A DNA stretch of 20,532 bases, from contig DERX01000048.1 of the NCBI GenBank assembly GCA_002361875.1, positions 1,587-22,118 of the forward strand, given 5' to 3'. How positions within the stretch are numbered: the stretch's first letter is position 1; every line of letters begins with the position of its first letter. Under the pieces are notes generated by a model that was given only the letters and a program-made list of their open reading frames with translations, had not been told where the DNA came from and did not search any database. The translations under genes were made by a program, and so were the position numbers. Shown piece after piece: positions 7,007-14,605 of the stretch. The stretch comes from Ruminococcaceae bacterium UBA3329 (lineage in GTDB: Bacteria; Bacillota; Clostridia; Oscillospirales; Acutalibacteraceae).

Positions 7007-7951
7007 TTATTTAAGCTTTACGGCTTCTTTTGCCTTTGCGGCGATGTTGTCAGCGTCAAGGCCGAATTCGTGGAGTAACTGAACAGCAGGTCCTGATTTG
7101 CCGAATACATCGTTAACACCTACTCTGAGCACGGGAACGGGAACGGTTTCGCAAACTACCTCTGCAACGGCTGAACCGAGTCCGCCGATAATATTGTGCT
7201 CCTCAGCAGTAACAATAACGCCAGTTTTCTTGGCTGAGTCAACGATTATGTCACGGTCGATAGGCTTAATTGTTGCCATATTGACAACTCTTGCCGAAAT
7301 GCCCTCGTCTGCGAGCCTTTGGGCCGCCATAAGAGCCTCATTTACCATAAGACCTGTTGCAATAATTGTTACATCAGTGCCGTCTTTAAGAACAGCGCCT
7401 TTTCCGATTTCAAATTTATAGTTTTCATCAAAAACTCTCGGCACTGCAAGTCTGCCGAAACGCATATAAACAGGGCCGTCATGCTCTGCGGCGGCAAGAA
7501 CACACAATCTTGCCTCAATATCGTCCGCAGGGTTAAGAATTACCATACCCGGGATTGTTCGCATAAGACCGATGTCCTCACAGCACTGGTGGCTTGCGCC
7601 GTCCTCGCCTACGGAAATGCCCGCGTGAGTTGCGCCGATTTTAACATTAAGATGAGGATAGCCTATTGAGTTTCTTACCTGTTCAAATGCTCTGCCCGCC
7701 GCAAACATAGCGAAAGACGAGGCAAATACTGTATATCCCGCAGATGCAAGACCTGCCGCAACGCCCATCATATTTCCCTCTGCAATGCCGCAGTCAACAA
7801 ACTTTTCGGGATGTGCTTTTTTAAACATACCTGTTTTTGTTGCCGCCGCAAGGTCAGCGTCAAGAACGATTATTTTTTTGTCAGTGTTGCCAAGCTCAAC
7901 AAGAGCCTTGCCGTATGCATCACGTGTAGCAGTTTTAATTATTTCACTCAT
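7007..7951 (-). CDS. Transketolase, C-terminal subunit
   Basis: 314 residues, matching the pyrimidine-binding plus C-terminal domains of transketolase. The catalytic glutamate that activates thiamine diphosphate is E58 in CGIAEGNMMGVAAG; THAGIS and GASHQ (residues 108-122) are substrate and phosphate-site regions, and the C-terminal domain (VNMATIKPID, VTAEEHNIIGGLGSAV) is complete. It acts with the N-terminal subunit encoded 3 bases upstream. Together they move two-carbon ketol units between sugar phosphates in the non-oxidative pentose-phosphate pathway. Such split transketolases are common in Clostridia and archaea. Ribosome site GGAGG is 8 bases before the ATG. It is the last gene of the long minus-strand run. 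A 1-deoxyxylulose-5-phosphate synthase is excluded because that enzyme is one chain with other motifs. Confidence 0.92.
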   Translation of the reverse strand: MSEIIKTATRDAYGKALVELGNTDKKIIVLDADLAAATKTGMFKKAHPEKFVDCGIAEGNMMGVAAGLASAGYTVFASSFAMFAAGRAFEQVRNSIGYPHLNVKIGATHAGISVGEDGASHQCCEDIGLMRTIPGMVILNPADDIEARLCVLAAAEHDGPVYMRFGRLAVPRVFDENYKFEIGKGAVLKDGTDVTIIATGLMVNEALMAAQRLADEGISARVVNMATIKPIDRDIIVDSAKKTGVIVTAEEHNIIGGLGSAVAEVVCETVPVPVLRVGVNDVFGKSGPAVQLLHEFGLDADNIAAKAKEAVKLK

Positions 7952-7954
7952 TGT

Positions 7955-8797
7955 TTACGCCTCCAATTCTTTAAGAGCAGCTGTAAGCTCCTGGACTGCA
8001 ACATTGTAAAGCTCTTCATTCGGAGCCGCGCCGTGCCAGTTAACAGCATTTTCCATATAAGAAACGCCCTTGCCCTTAACACACTTTGCAATAATCGCAG
8101 TAGGCTTGCCCTTAAATTTCTTTGCTTTCTTAACGGCGTCTTCAATCTCGTCAAAATTATTACCGTCAATAGCTATTGTATTAAAGCCGAATGCTTCAAA
8201 TTTTTCAAAAATCGGATAAGGCGAATTAACCTCTTCGACTGTGCCGTCAATTTGAAGATTGTTATTGTCAACAATAACAAGGAGATTGTCAAGACCCTTT
8301 GCTGAAGCGAACATTGCGGCCTCCCAAACCTCGCCCTCTTCAATTTCTCCGTCACCGAGGATTGTATAAACTCTGTAATCTTTACCGTCAAGCTTTGCAG
8401 CAAGCGCCATTCCTGCAGCCGCAGAAATACCCTGACCGAGTGACCCTGTGCTCATATCAACACCCGGAATCTTATTCATATTCGGGTGTCCCTGTAAATA
8501 TGAATCCGATTTACGGAGAGTTTTCATATCTTCAGTCGGGAAAAATCCTTTAAGTGAGAGCGCCGCATAGAGAGCGGGTGCCGCATGACCCTTTGAAAGA
8601 ACAAATCTGTCACGGTTCGGGTCTTTCGGATTTTTGGGGTCAACCTTCATCTCAACATTGTAAAGATAAGCGAGAAGCTCTGCAATTGAAAGCGAGCCGC
8701 CCGGATGACCTGCTTTAGCGTTGAAAATGCCTTCCATCAGTAAAAGTCTTTCTTTTACCGCAAAGATTTCAAGCTGTTTTTTAAGTGTAGCGTCCAT
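7955..8797 (-). CDS. Transketolase, N-terminal subunit
   Basis: 280 residues, the diphosphate-binding half of transketolase. Seen are GHPGGS with H31, LSKGHAAPALY near 67-77, QGHPN with H104, the thiamine-diphosphate/Mg motif GDGEIEEG at 148-155 and its partner asparagines DNNNLQIDG about 30 residues later. These residues hold the cofactor, while the activating glutamate is supplied by the other subunit. The ATG shares its A with the stop of the HAD phosphatase gene (TAATG), with GGAGG seven bases upstream, so translation is coupled. Cytoplasmic. Confidence 0.92.
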   Translation of the reverse strand: MDATLKKQLEIFAVKERLLLMEGIFNAKAGHPGGSLSIAELLAYLYNVEMKVDPKNPKDPNRDRFVLSKGHAAPALYAALSLKGFFPTEDMKTLRKSDSYLQGHPNMNKIPGVDMSTGSLGQGISAAAGMALAAKLDGKDYRVYTILGDGEIEEGEVWEAAMFASAKGLDNLLVIVDNNNLQIDGTVEEVNSPYPIFEKFEAFGFNTIAIDGNNFDEIEDAVKKAKKFKGKPTAIIAKCVKGKGVSYMENAVNWHGAAPNEELYNVAVQELTAALKELEA

Positions 8798-9633
8798 TAT
8801 ATATCCTCCTTGTAATTATCCATTATGTATTCGAGTAAATCCCCTACTGCGCCCTTATTGCAGTGACAGGCGTGATATTTTGCAATGTCCTTAAGACCTT
8901 GCGGTGCCTGTCCGCAGCAAGCAGAGAGATAAACTGTTTTTAACATATCGTAATCGTTGAAATAATCGCCTATAGCGGCAGTGTGCTCATAGGGAATACC
9001 GTACATTTCTGCAATTTCCATCGCCCCTACACCCTTATGAACGCCCTTCTCAAGCATCTCAAAGGAAGCGATTGAGCTTGACATAAAATTCGCTTTTTTA
9101 TCGGGGATTGAGTCGATATATTTTCTCACTTCGGTAATAAGCGGCGGTACGCCGAGGAAAATTACCTTGCCCCAATTTTCTTTCGGAATCTTGGAAAACT
9201 TTTTATAATCCGTGTGATTAAGCTTATCCGCCCGAACCATTACGGGGCAGAAGATTTTTGAGTTAAGCGTATAAATAGTCTTGTCGGTGAGAATTTCTAT
9301 TTCAACGGACGGAAAACGCTCATAAACCATTCTTACAATGTCAATTGCGCTCTCGTTTATCGGTGAAAACCTTACCATTTTTTCTTTGCTGTAATCGTAA
9401 ACGCCTGCGCCGTTAAGAACTACCGCAGGTGTTCCCGAAATCGGCAATTTTTCAAAGTGCTTTCTAAGTGACTGGACATTTCTGCCCGAAGCCAATGTGA
9501 AATGTCCGCCGCATTCAAGCACGAATCGGTTTATATCCTCCAAATTTCTCTTTGGAAGCTGACGAAGCTTGTTATTAAGCGTTCCGTCAATATCCGAAAC
9601 AACAAGCCAGTCCGAAAAATCTTTTTTTAACAT
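8797..9633 (-). CDS. HAD-superfamily Cof-type phosphatase
   Basis: 278 residues with all HAD motifs: motif I DIDGT at 14-18 (nucleophile D14, acid/base D16), motif II in TLASGR near 46-51, a lysine in GVHKGVG, and motif III GDYFNDYDM. The cap between motifs II and III is of the alpha/beta C2 type usual for Cof/YidA-like enzymes, which dephosphorylate sugar phosphates and related small molecules. A pair of cysteines (ACCGQAP) and a CHC motif near the C-terminus are slightly unusual but common in uncharacterised members. Placement directly before and overlapping transketolase suggests sugar-phosphate chemistry, but this is inference. AGAGGT lies just before the ATG. Confidence 0.88.
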   Translation of the reverse strand: MLKKDFSDWLVVSDIDGTLNNKLRQLPKRNLEDINRFVLECGGHFTLASGRNVQSLRKHFEKLPISGTPAVVLNGAGVYDYSKEKMVRFSPINESAIDIVRMVYERFPSVEIEILTDKTIYTLNSKIFCPVMVRADKLNHTDYKKFSKIPKENWGKVIFLGVPPLITEVRKYIDSIPDKKANFMSSSIASFEMLEKGVHKGVGAMEIAEMYGIPYEHTAAIGDYFNDYDMLKTVYLSACCGQAPQGLKDIAKYHACHCNKGAVGDLLEYIMDNYKEDI

Positions 9634-9642
9634 AATTACCTC

Positions 9643-10554
9643 TTAAGATATTTTATTTAAGAACTCTTTGAAATACTGAGGTAAATCAGTAGTGAATTCC
9701 AAATACTCTTTAGTTTCAGGGTGAACAAAACCTATTTTTATTGCATGCAGGCACTGACCGCCGAGATAAGCACTGAATTTGTCATTGCCGTAAACTGCGT
9801 CTCCTGCAACTGCGTGCCCCAAATGAGCCATATGAACTCTGATTTGGTGCGTTCTGCCTGTTTCAAGTTTTAATGAAATATGCGAATACTTTTCGTATTC
9901 TTTAATCACGGTGTAATGTGTAACGGCATTTTTGGAATTTTGCGCAGTAACGCACATTTTTTTACGGTCTTTCGCACTTCTGCCGATAGGTGCATTCACT
10001 GTGCCGCTTTGTTCTTTAAGGTGACCGCAAACGACTGCGTTATATTCCCTTGTAAAGGAATGTTCTTTTATTTGCTCGGCAAGTCCTAAATGCGCTTTAT
10101 CGGTTTTTGCTACAATTAAAAGTCCGCTCGTGTCTTTATCAATTCGGTGAACAATTCCCGGTCTTAAGACCCCGTTTATTCCCGAAAGCGAATCCTTGCA
10201 GTGGTAAAGCAAGGCATTTACAAGCGTTCCGCTGTAATTCCCGGGGGCAGGATGAACAACCATTCCTCTCGGCTTATTGACAACAAGCAAATGCTCATCC
10301 TCAAAGACAATATCAAGCGGAATATTTTCAGGCTCTGCGTCCGGAATTTTTAACTCCTGCTCGCAAATCTTTACCTCATCACCTGTCCCGACCTTGTATT
10401 TTTTATTTACATTTTTGCCGTTTACGAAAACATAACCGTTTTCGATTGATTTTTGAATTGAAGTGCGTGAAGAACCGACAACCAGGACAGATAAAAATTT
10501 ATCTATCCGCTCTCCCTCATTTTCCGCATTAACTTCAATTATCAGTTCTTTCAT
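9643..10554 (-). CDS. rluD: RluD-family 23S rRNA/other RNA pseudouridine synthase
   Basis: 303 residues: an N-terminal S4 RNA-binding domain (about 14-75: GERIDKFLS, NGYVFVNGK) and the RluA/RluD catalytic domain. VVNKPRGMVVHPAPG at 91-105 and the catalytic-loop motif HRIDKDTSGLL at 136-146 with catalytic D139 are intact, as are TGRTHQIRVHMAHLGHAVAGD further on. It isomerises uridine to pseudouridine in RNA; RluD acts on helix 69 of 23S rRNA, but the paralogue class cannot be fixed without a tree. It follows lspA with only two bases between stop and start. The lspA-rluD pairing is widespread in Firmicutes and supports the call. Confidence 0.92.
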   Translation of the reverse strand: MKELIIEVNAENEGERIDKFLSVLVVGSSRTSIQKSIENGYVFVNGKNVNKKYKVGTGDEVKICEQELKIPDAEPENIPLDIVFEDEHLLVVNKPRGMVVHPAPGNYSGTLVNALLYHCKDSLSGINGVLRPGIVHRIDKDTSGLLIVAKTDKAHLGLAEQIKEHSFTREYNAVVCGHLKEQSGTVNAPIGRSAKDRKKMCVTAQNSKNAVTHYTVIKEYEKYSHISLKLETGRTHQIRVHMAHLGHAVAGDAVYGNDKFSAYLGGQCLHAIKIGFVHPETKEYLEFTTDLPQYFKEFLNKIS

Positions 10555-10556
10555 CT

Positions 10557-11036
10557 CTATTTTTCTCTTCCGATTTCACGGATTTCTTTTACACAGTCTT
10601 TAGTAAGCCAAATTATAAGAAGAACAGCTCCGCAGGTAACAAGTATATCAGCAAAATTAAATACTGCAAAATCAATAAAAGTAGGTTCAATATAATCTAT
10701 TACAAAGCCTCGGAACACACGGTCAATAAGGTTTCCCGTTCCACCTGAAAGCACTAAAAGAATACAAACATATTCAAATCCGAATTTGATTTTGCCGCTT
10801 AAAATGTAGTAAAAGCCGACTGCCACAGCCAAAAAAGTAACAATTGACAAAATTGCCGTATGACTGCTGAACGAACCAAAAGCAGCCCCTGTGTTTTCAA
10901 CGTAATTCAAACGCAAAAATCCGTTAATAACACCAAGACTGCCAATCGGTTTAAGGCGTGCAATCACAAGCAGTTTTATGAGCTGGTCGGCAACAACTAA
11001 CAGAATTGCAGATAAAACTGTATTTATTCGACGCAT
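10557..11036 (-). CDS. lspA: Lipoprotein signal peptidase (signal peptidase II)
   Basis: 159 residues, normal for LspA, with four predicted membrane helices. The family motifs are visible: NYVENTGAAFG near 44-54, GNLIDRVFRGFVIDY at 101-115 with catalytic D114, and FNFAD at 126-130 with catalytic D130. It cleaves the signal peptide of diacylglyceryl-modified prolipoproteins at the membrane. GAGGG lies upstream of the ATG and the gene is 13 bases after divIVA; rluD follows two bases after the stop. Confidence 0.95.
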   Translation of the reverse strand: MRRINTVLSAILLVVADQLIKLLVIARLKPIGSLGVINGFLRLNYVENTGAAFGSFSSHTAILSIVTFLAVAVGFYYILSGKIKFGFEYVCILLVLSGGTGNLIDRVFRGFVIDYIEPTFIDFAVFNFADILVTCGAVLLIIWLTKDCVKEIREIGREK

Positions 11037-11049
11037 TATTTACCCTCAA

Positions 11050-12105
11050 TTATTTTTTCTTGAAAAAATTTTTGAAAGAAATGGAGCTTGAACCCGCATC
11101 GTCCTCTTCCTCATCTTCGTCGGATGGTGCACTGTCGGAGGAAATGTCTGCAACTGGCTCAACTTCCTCTGCTGTTTCATCATCGTCATCATCTGAAAAA
11201 TCTATCTTACTTAAATCAAGCTTAAAGGGATTTTCTTTTTTTGAAGGCTCTTCTTCTACTTCTTCTGTTTCTTCAACAGAATCGGAATAAACATCTTCAA
11301 AAGCAGGCTCTTCGGCAGTTACTGTTTTCTCTTCGGGTTCTTCTGCTTTTTCAGGCACAGCGGACTCTGCAACAGCAGGCTCTTCAGGCTCGGAAACGAT
11401 TACATCTTCAGATACCTCTTCGACAGCAGCAGACTCTTCATTAGCAGTTGCTGTTTCGCTTACAGGCGTTTCCTTATCAAGCTGTTCGTCAACTATGTCG
11501 GGAAGTTGATTTATAAGGTTTATGTGCTCCTTATACATTTCAACAAGCTTATGCTTAAACTCGACTGCTTCCTTCTTTGTCATTTCAAATACAAGAGTTT
11601 CGTGAGTTACCTTACGGTTGATATTGCCGAGAATTTCATCGGATTTTTTATTGGCATCGGCAATAATACGTTCCGACTCTGCTTTTGCGCTTTCAATTAT
11701 TGCGGCAGAGTCTCTTTTGCTGTTTATTGACAGTTTTTCAGCTTCCGCTTTAGCATCCGCAACCTGTTTTTCAGCTTCCGCTTTAGCGTCTGCAACCTGC
11801 CTTTCGGCAGCAGTAGCAGCCTCAGTTGTCTCTTTTTCAGCTTTTTCCTTTGCTTCGGCAACTATTTGATCGGCAAGCTTCTGCGCATTTAAAAGAGCAA
11901 GCTTTAAGCTTTCCTCGTCTGCACGGTACTCCTCAACCTTTTTGGCAAGGATACTTATTTTACGTACAAGGTCGCCGTTCTCCTTAAACATTTGCTCATA
12001 AGAAGCAGAAACCTCACTTATAAATGCATCTACATCTTCTGCGCGGTAAGATCCCCTACCGGAAGACTGAAACTGTTTTTCTTTAATTTTATCAGGTGTA
12101 AGCAT
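11050..12105 (-). CDS. divIVA: DivIVA-domain protein with acidic C-terminal tail
   Basis: 351 residues, clearly longer than Bacillus DivIVA (about 160). The N-terminal lipid-binding domain is typical: LTPDKIKEKQF, then YRAEDVDAFI at 20-29. A long coiled coil follows to about residue 200 and contains a hendecad repeat QVADAKAEAEK given twice (103-124). Residues about 208-337 are a low-complexity acidic, Pro/Ala/Glu/Asp-rich region. The protein ends with a basic patch SFKNFFKKK. DivIVA binds curved membranes at poles and septa and recruits partners; position directly after sepF supports a division role. The acidic tail could be a partner-binding or phase-separating region (inference). Start is the ATG behind GGAAGGT. 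Confidence 0.9.
   Translation of the reverse strand: MLTPDKIKEKQFQSSGRGSYRAEDVDAFISEVSASYEQMFKENGDLVRKISILAKKVEEYRADEESLKLALLNAQKLADQIVAEAKEKAEKETTEAATAAERQVADAKAEAEKQVADAKAEAEKLSINSKRDSAAIIESAKAESERIIADANKKSDEILGNINRKVTHETLVFEMTKKEAVEFKHKLVEMYKEHINLINQLPDIVDEQLDKETPVSETATANEESAAVEEVSEDVIVSEPEEPAVAESAVPEKAEEPEEKTVTAEEPAFEDVYSDSVEETEEVEEEPSKKENPFKLDLSKIDFSDDDDDETAEEVEPVADISSDSAPSDEDEEEDDAGSSSISFKNFFKKK
11734..11799 (-). repeat. Two tandem 33-bp repeats inside divIVA
   Basis: Two adjacent 33-base units (11734-11766 and 11767-11799) differ at two bases only and code for the same 11 residues, QVADAKAEAEK, in phase with an 11-residue coiled-coil period. A third, decayed copy may follow at 11800. 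Near identity at DNA level suggests a recent duplication. Confidence 0.85.
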
Positions 12106-12181
12106 AAATTACCTTCCATTCTTGCCCACAGGCATATTCTAAAACGGGCCAAACTTCGCCCTAAAAATCATATTCAGCTGA
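12106..12181. other. 76-bp spacer between sepF and divIVA
   Basis: Largest gap inside the long operon. It holds two short inverted repeats, GGGC/GCCC at 12146-12161 and TGCC/GGCA at 12123-12134, each with only a 4-base stem. The first is followed on the minus strand by GTTTTAG, a poor terminator. No convincing promoter or ORF above 10 codons is seen. Confidence 0.4.
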
Positions 12182-12655
12182 TTAGAAGAACATACCGTTA
12201 TTTTCCAGTTCTTCCATAAGGTCGCCCATAACATCAACATTATAAGGTGTTATAATAAAGGTGCTGTTGGCAACACGCTTGAGCTGACCGTTGTTAGCGT
12301 AAGCAACACCCGAAAGAAAGTCAATAAGTCTGCGAGCAGTTTCTTTATTAACTGATTCAAGGTTAAGAACAACAGTTCTTTTTTCATTAAGGTTGTCCGC
12401 AATACCGGAAACCTCATCAAATTTTTCAGGCTTTGCAAGAACAACCTGAAGTTGTGCAGTCGTATGAATATTAACAACCTTGTCCTGTTCAGACTGACGC
12501 TGCGGTCTGCGGTAAGCGGTTTTAGTTGTTCTTTCCTCACCCTGTTCAAAGAAACGGTCATTGGAACCGTAATCACCGTCCTGAACGTCATCGTCAGGAT
12601 AATAGCCGTCCTCATCAACATTTACAATATTTTTGATTTTGTCTAAAAAGCTCAT
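12182..12655 (-). CDS. sepF: Cell division protein SepF
   Basis: 157 residues. An N-terminal amphipathic membrane-binding helix (MSFLDKIKNIV) leads into an acidic, flexible linker (YYPDDD... to about residue 57). The compact SepF domain follows: VVNIHTTAQLQVVLAKP, the RTVVLNLESVNKETARRLIDFLSG segment and GVAYANNGQLKRV, ending ITPYNVDV. SepF polymerises and anchors FtsZ filaments to the membrane, replacing or supporting FtsA in Firmicutes. The ATG at 12655 is chosen because GGAGGT (12667-12662) lies 6 bases upstream and it gives the proper N-terminal helix; the frame could extend to 12724 but that part lies inside the preceding gene. Neighbours ylmE and divIVA match the conserved division cluster. 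Confidence 0.94.
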   Translation of the reverse strand: MSFLDKIKNIVNVDEDGYYPDDDVQDGDYGSNDRFFEQGEERTTKTAYRRPQRQSEQDKVVNIHTTAQLQVVLAKPEKFDEVSGIADNLNEKRTVVLNLESVNKETARRLIDFLSGVAYANNGQLKRVANSTFIITPYNVDVMGDLMEELENNGMFF

Positions 12656-12666
12656 AACATTACCTC

Positions 12667-13392
12667 CTAATATATTCTCGGGCCGAAAATTGCAGAACCT
12701 ATTCTTACAAGCTCCGAACCGCATAAAATTGCTTTCTCGTAATCTCCGGACATACCCATCGACAGGATTTGCATATTTATATTATCTATCTTTTTGCCTT
12801 TAATGTCAACATATATATTGTATATATTTTCAAAAAATTTACAAAGTATTGTATCATTTTCGCATATAGGCGGCACGCACATAAGACCTTTTACATTTAT
12901 TCCGCCGATTTCGGCAATTTGATACAAACAATCCTCAAATTCGCCTACATCAAATCCCGTTTTATTTTCCTCAGCACCTATATTGATTTCAAGCAGAACA
13001 TCGGTACTAATGCCTTTTTTTATTGACTGTTTGGCAATCTCTTTTGCTATTTTTACGGAATCCACGGACTGAATCATATCGGCAACGCCGACAATCTGCC
13101 CCGCTTTATTAGTCTGCAAATGCCCAATAAGATGCTTTTCAACGCCGTCCAAATGAAGCTCTTCTTTCTTGCGTAAAAGCTCTTGAACTCTGTTTTCACC
13201 AATAAGCTTTACACCGTGGTCGAGCGCATAGTTTATAAAAATAGGGTCAACTGTTTTTGTAACAGCCATAAACTTTACATCTTCGGGACTTCTGCCCGAT
13301 TTTATTGCCGCTTCGGCAATCTTTTCATTTATGACATCAAGATTATAACAAATGTCTGCCTTTCGGCTTTCAAGAAATGACTTTTCCGTCAT
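12667..13392 (-). CDS. ylmE: YggS/YlmE-family pyridoxal phosphate homeostasis protein
   Basis: 241 residues, single-domain alanine-racemase-like barrel. The PLP lysine is K46 in FMAVTKTV; other family motifs are LIGENRVQE, HLIGHLQTNK, EINIGAEENKTG, GLMCVPP, LSMGMSGDYEKAI and GSELVRIGSAIFGPR. Members bind PLP and control vitamin B6 and amino acid balance; they have no proven catalytic turnover. The gene sits just before sepF, as ylmE does in Bacillus. The ATG at 13392 is preferred to the far upstream start at 13452, with GGGAG nine bases before it; it overlaps the end of the HlyD-like gene by 23 bases. The sepF ribosome site overlaps this gene's stop region. Confidence 0.93.
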   Translation of the reverse strand: MTEKSFLESRKADICYNLDVINEKIAEAAIKSGRSPEDVKFMAVTKTVDPIFINYALDHGVKLIGENRVQELLRKKEELHLDGVEKHLIGHLQTNKAGQIVGVADMIQSVDSVKIAKEIAKQSIKKGISTDVLLEINIGAEENKTGFDVGEFEDCLYQIAEIGGINVKGLMCVPPICENDTILCKFFENIYNIYVDIKGKKIDNINMQILSMGMSGDYEKAILCGSELVRIGSAIFGPRIY

Positions 13393-14605
13393 ATAAATCA
13401 ACTCCCTGTGTAATAACTGTGTCATACTGACGAAGGAAAGACGAATCATCATCAGTGCTTTCTATGATTGAATATTCTTCTGAAGAATACATAATATTTA
13501 CCTTTTTAAACTGTACTGTATCGCCTCTCAAAACATATACGCCTTTTTGAGAATCGACCTCACGGATTGCATCGTTTGAAATTCTGAAGCCCATAAATTC
13601 ATCGGTAATTATTTGAATGTCGGCAATTCTCAATTTCGCTACATCGCGGTTCATTAGACCGCATTTAAGAATGACCGAAATGCTGTCGCCCTCTTTATCG
13701 CCCTTCTTTTCAACAGTACATTCAAAGGGTTCCGATGATACAGTAGGTACTTTCACCTTAACGGTTTTTCCGACTTCTATTGAACCTGAAACATCATAAG
13801 GTACATTACAAAGAATATACCAGTTAAATGCATCAACAAGCTTTCCCATTACATTTTCGGGCGGCGTTGAAGCGGCAGATGAAAGCAGTTCATTTATTGA
13901 AGACACATTCATATTCAATACATCGCTGTATTTTACCGCATTTTCATAGCCGTCAACAGAGCCTATATAATACCCAGGATTCGGTGAGGCAATTGAAGTA
14001 TAACCCGAAGCTTTATCTTTAAGTCCCAAAAGCTCTGCCTGCAATGAAGCGAGCTTTTCATCAACCGAAATAACCTTACCGACCGCTAATTGCTTTGTGG
14101 TAATCGCGTCTCTTAAATCGGAAAGTGCATCCTCAAACTCTCCGCCGATTTCGGATTTCGACGATGATATGTAATTTATGCAAGCCGAATTCACCGTATT
14201 GTTATATGATGACGGAGAATTTGTGCCGGCTCCGACCTTATTTTTGAGTTTATTGTAATATTCAATTTCACTGTTAAGCTCGTTAATTCGCACATAAATC
14301 GCGGCACTGTCAGCTGTTTTGAATGAAATAGCAACCGTTTCACCGCTGCCTACTCGTTTACCGTCCTCAGCTATTGAAACAATTGTTCCGTTTGGGTCGG
14401 ACGCAGTAAGATAAGCTTCGTCACGGACTACAAAGCCTTTAGTTTCAATCGTGTTTTGAATATTTCGCTGAATTGCAGTTTCTGTTTTATACGGGTTAGA
14501 ATTCATCTTAATTACAAATGTTATAAAATAAATTATAACCGCTATACCGAAAACACAGCCGATTATATATTTTAAAGAGTCTTTGTTAAACTTTGATTTA
14601 CTCAT
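13370..14605 (-). CDS. HlyD-like membrane-fusion/adaptor-type protein
   Basis: 411 residues. A short basic N-terminus and one membrane helix (about 12-33, YIIGCVFGIAVIIYFITFVI) precede a large extracytoplasmic part. Early on there is a lipoyl-like half motif (TKGFVVRDEAYLTA... GTIVSIAEDGKRVGSGETV), then a helical region about 95-260, then a beta-rich region with VGKTVKVKVPT and GVYVLRGDTVQFKKVNI. This layout is that of HlyD/MacA-type adaptor proteins, which link an inner-membrane pump with an outer channel. No ABC or RND pump is adjacent. Here it lies between miaA and ylmE-sepF and overlaps both, so it may serve in envelope or division functions. Family call is by architecture; function is unknown. 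Confidence 0.75.
   Translation of the reverse strand: MSKSKFNKDSLKYIIGCVFGIAVIIYFITFVIKMNSNPYKTETAIQRNIQNTIETKGFVVRDEAYLTASDPNGTIVSIAEDGKRVGSGETVAISFKTADSAAIYVRINELNSEIEYYNKLKNKVGAGTNSPSSYNNTVNSACINYISSSKSEIGGEFEDALSDLRDAITTKQLAVGKVISVDEKLASLQAELLGLKDKASGYTSIASPNPGYYIGSVDGYENAVKYSDVLNMNVSSINELLSSAASTPPENVMGKLVDAFNWYILCNVPYDVSGSIEVGKTVKVKVPTVSSEPFECTVEKKGDKEGDSISVILKCGLMNRDVAKLRIADIQIITDEFMGFRISNDAIREVDSQKGVYVLRGDTVQFKKVNIMYSSEEYSIIESTDDDSSFLRQYDTVITQGVDLYDGKVIS

Noticed and set aside
11734..11799. Short CRISPR-like array
   Set aside because: The units are directly adjacent without spacers and keep the coding frame, so this is a protein repeat.
11618..11869. Plus-strand Ala/Ser-rich frame opposite divIVA
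   Set aside because: It is the antisense of the coiled-coil repeat region (Ala/Glu codons read backwards) with no start signals.
12250..12621. 123-codon minus-strand frame inside sepF
   Set aside because: Out of frame with sepF, which has clear family motifs; composition is Leu/Thr biased as expected for a frame shadow.
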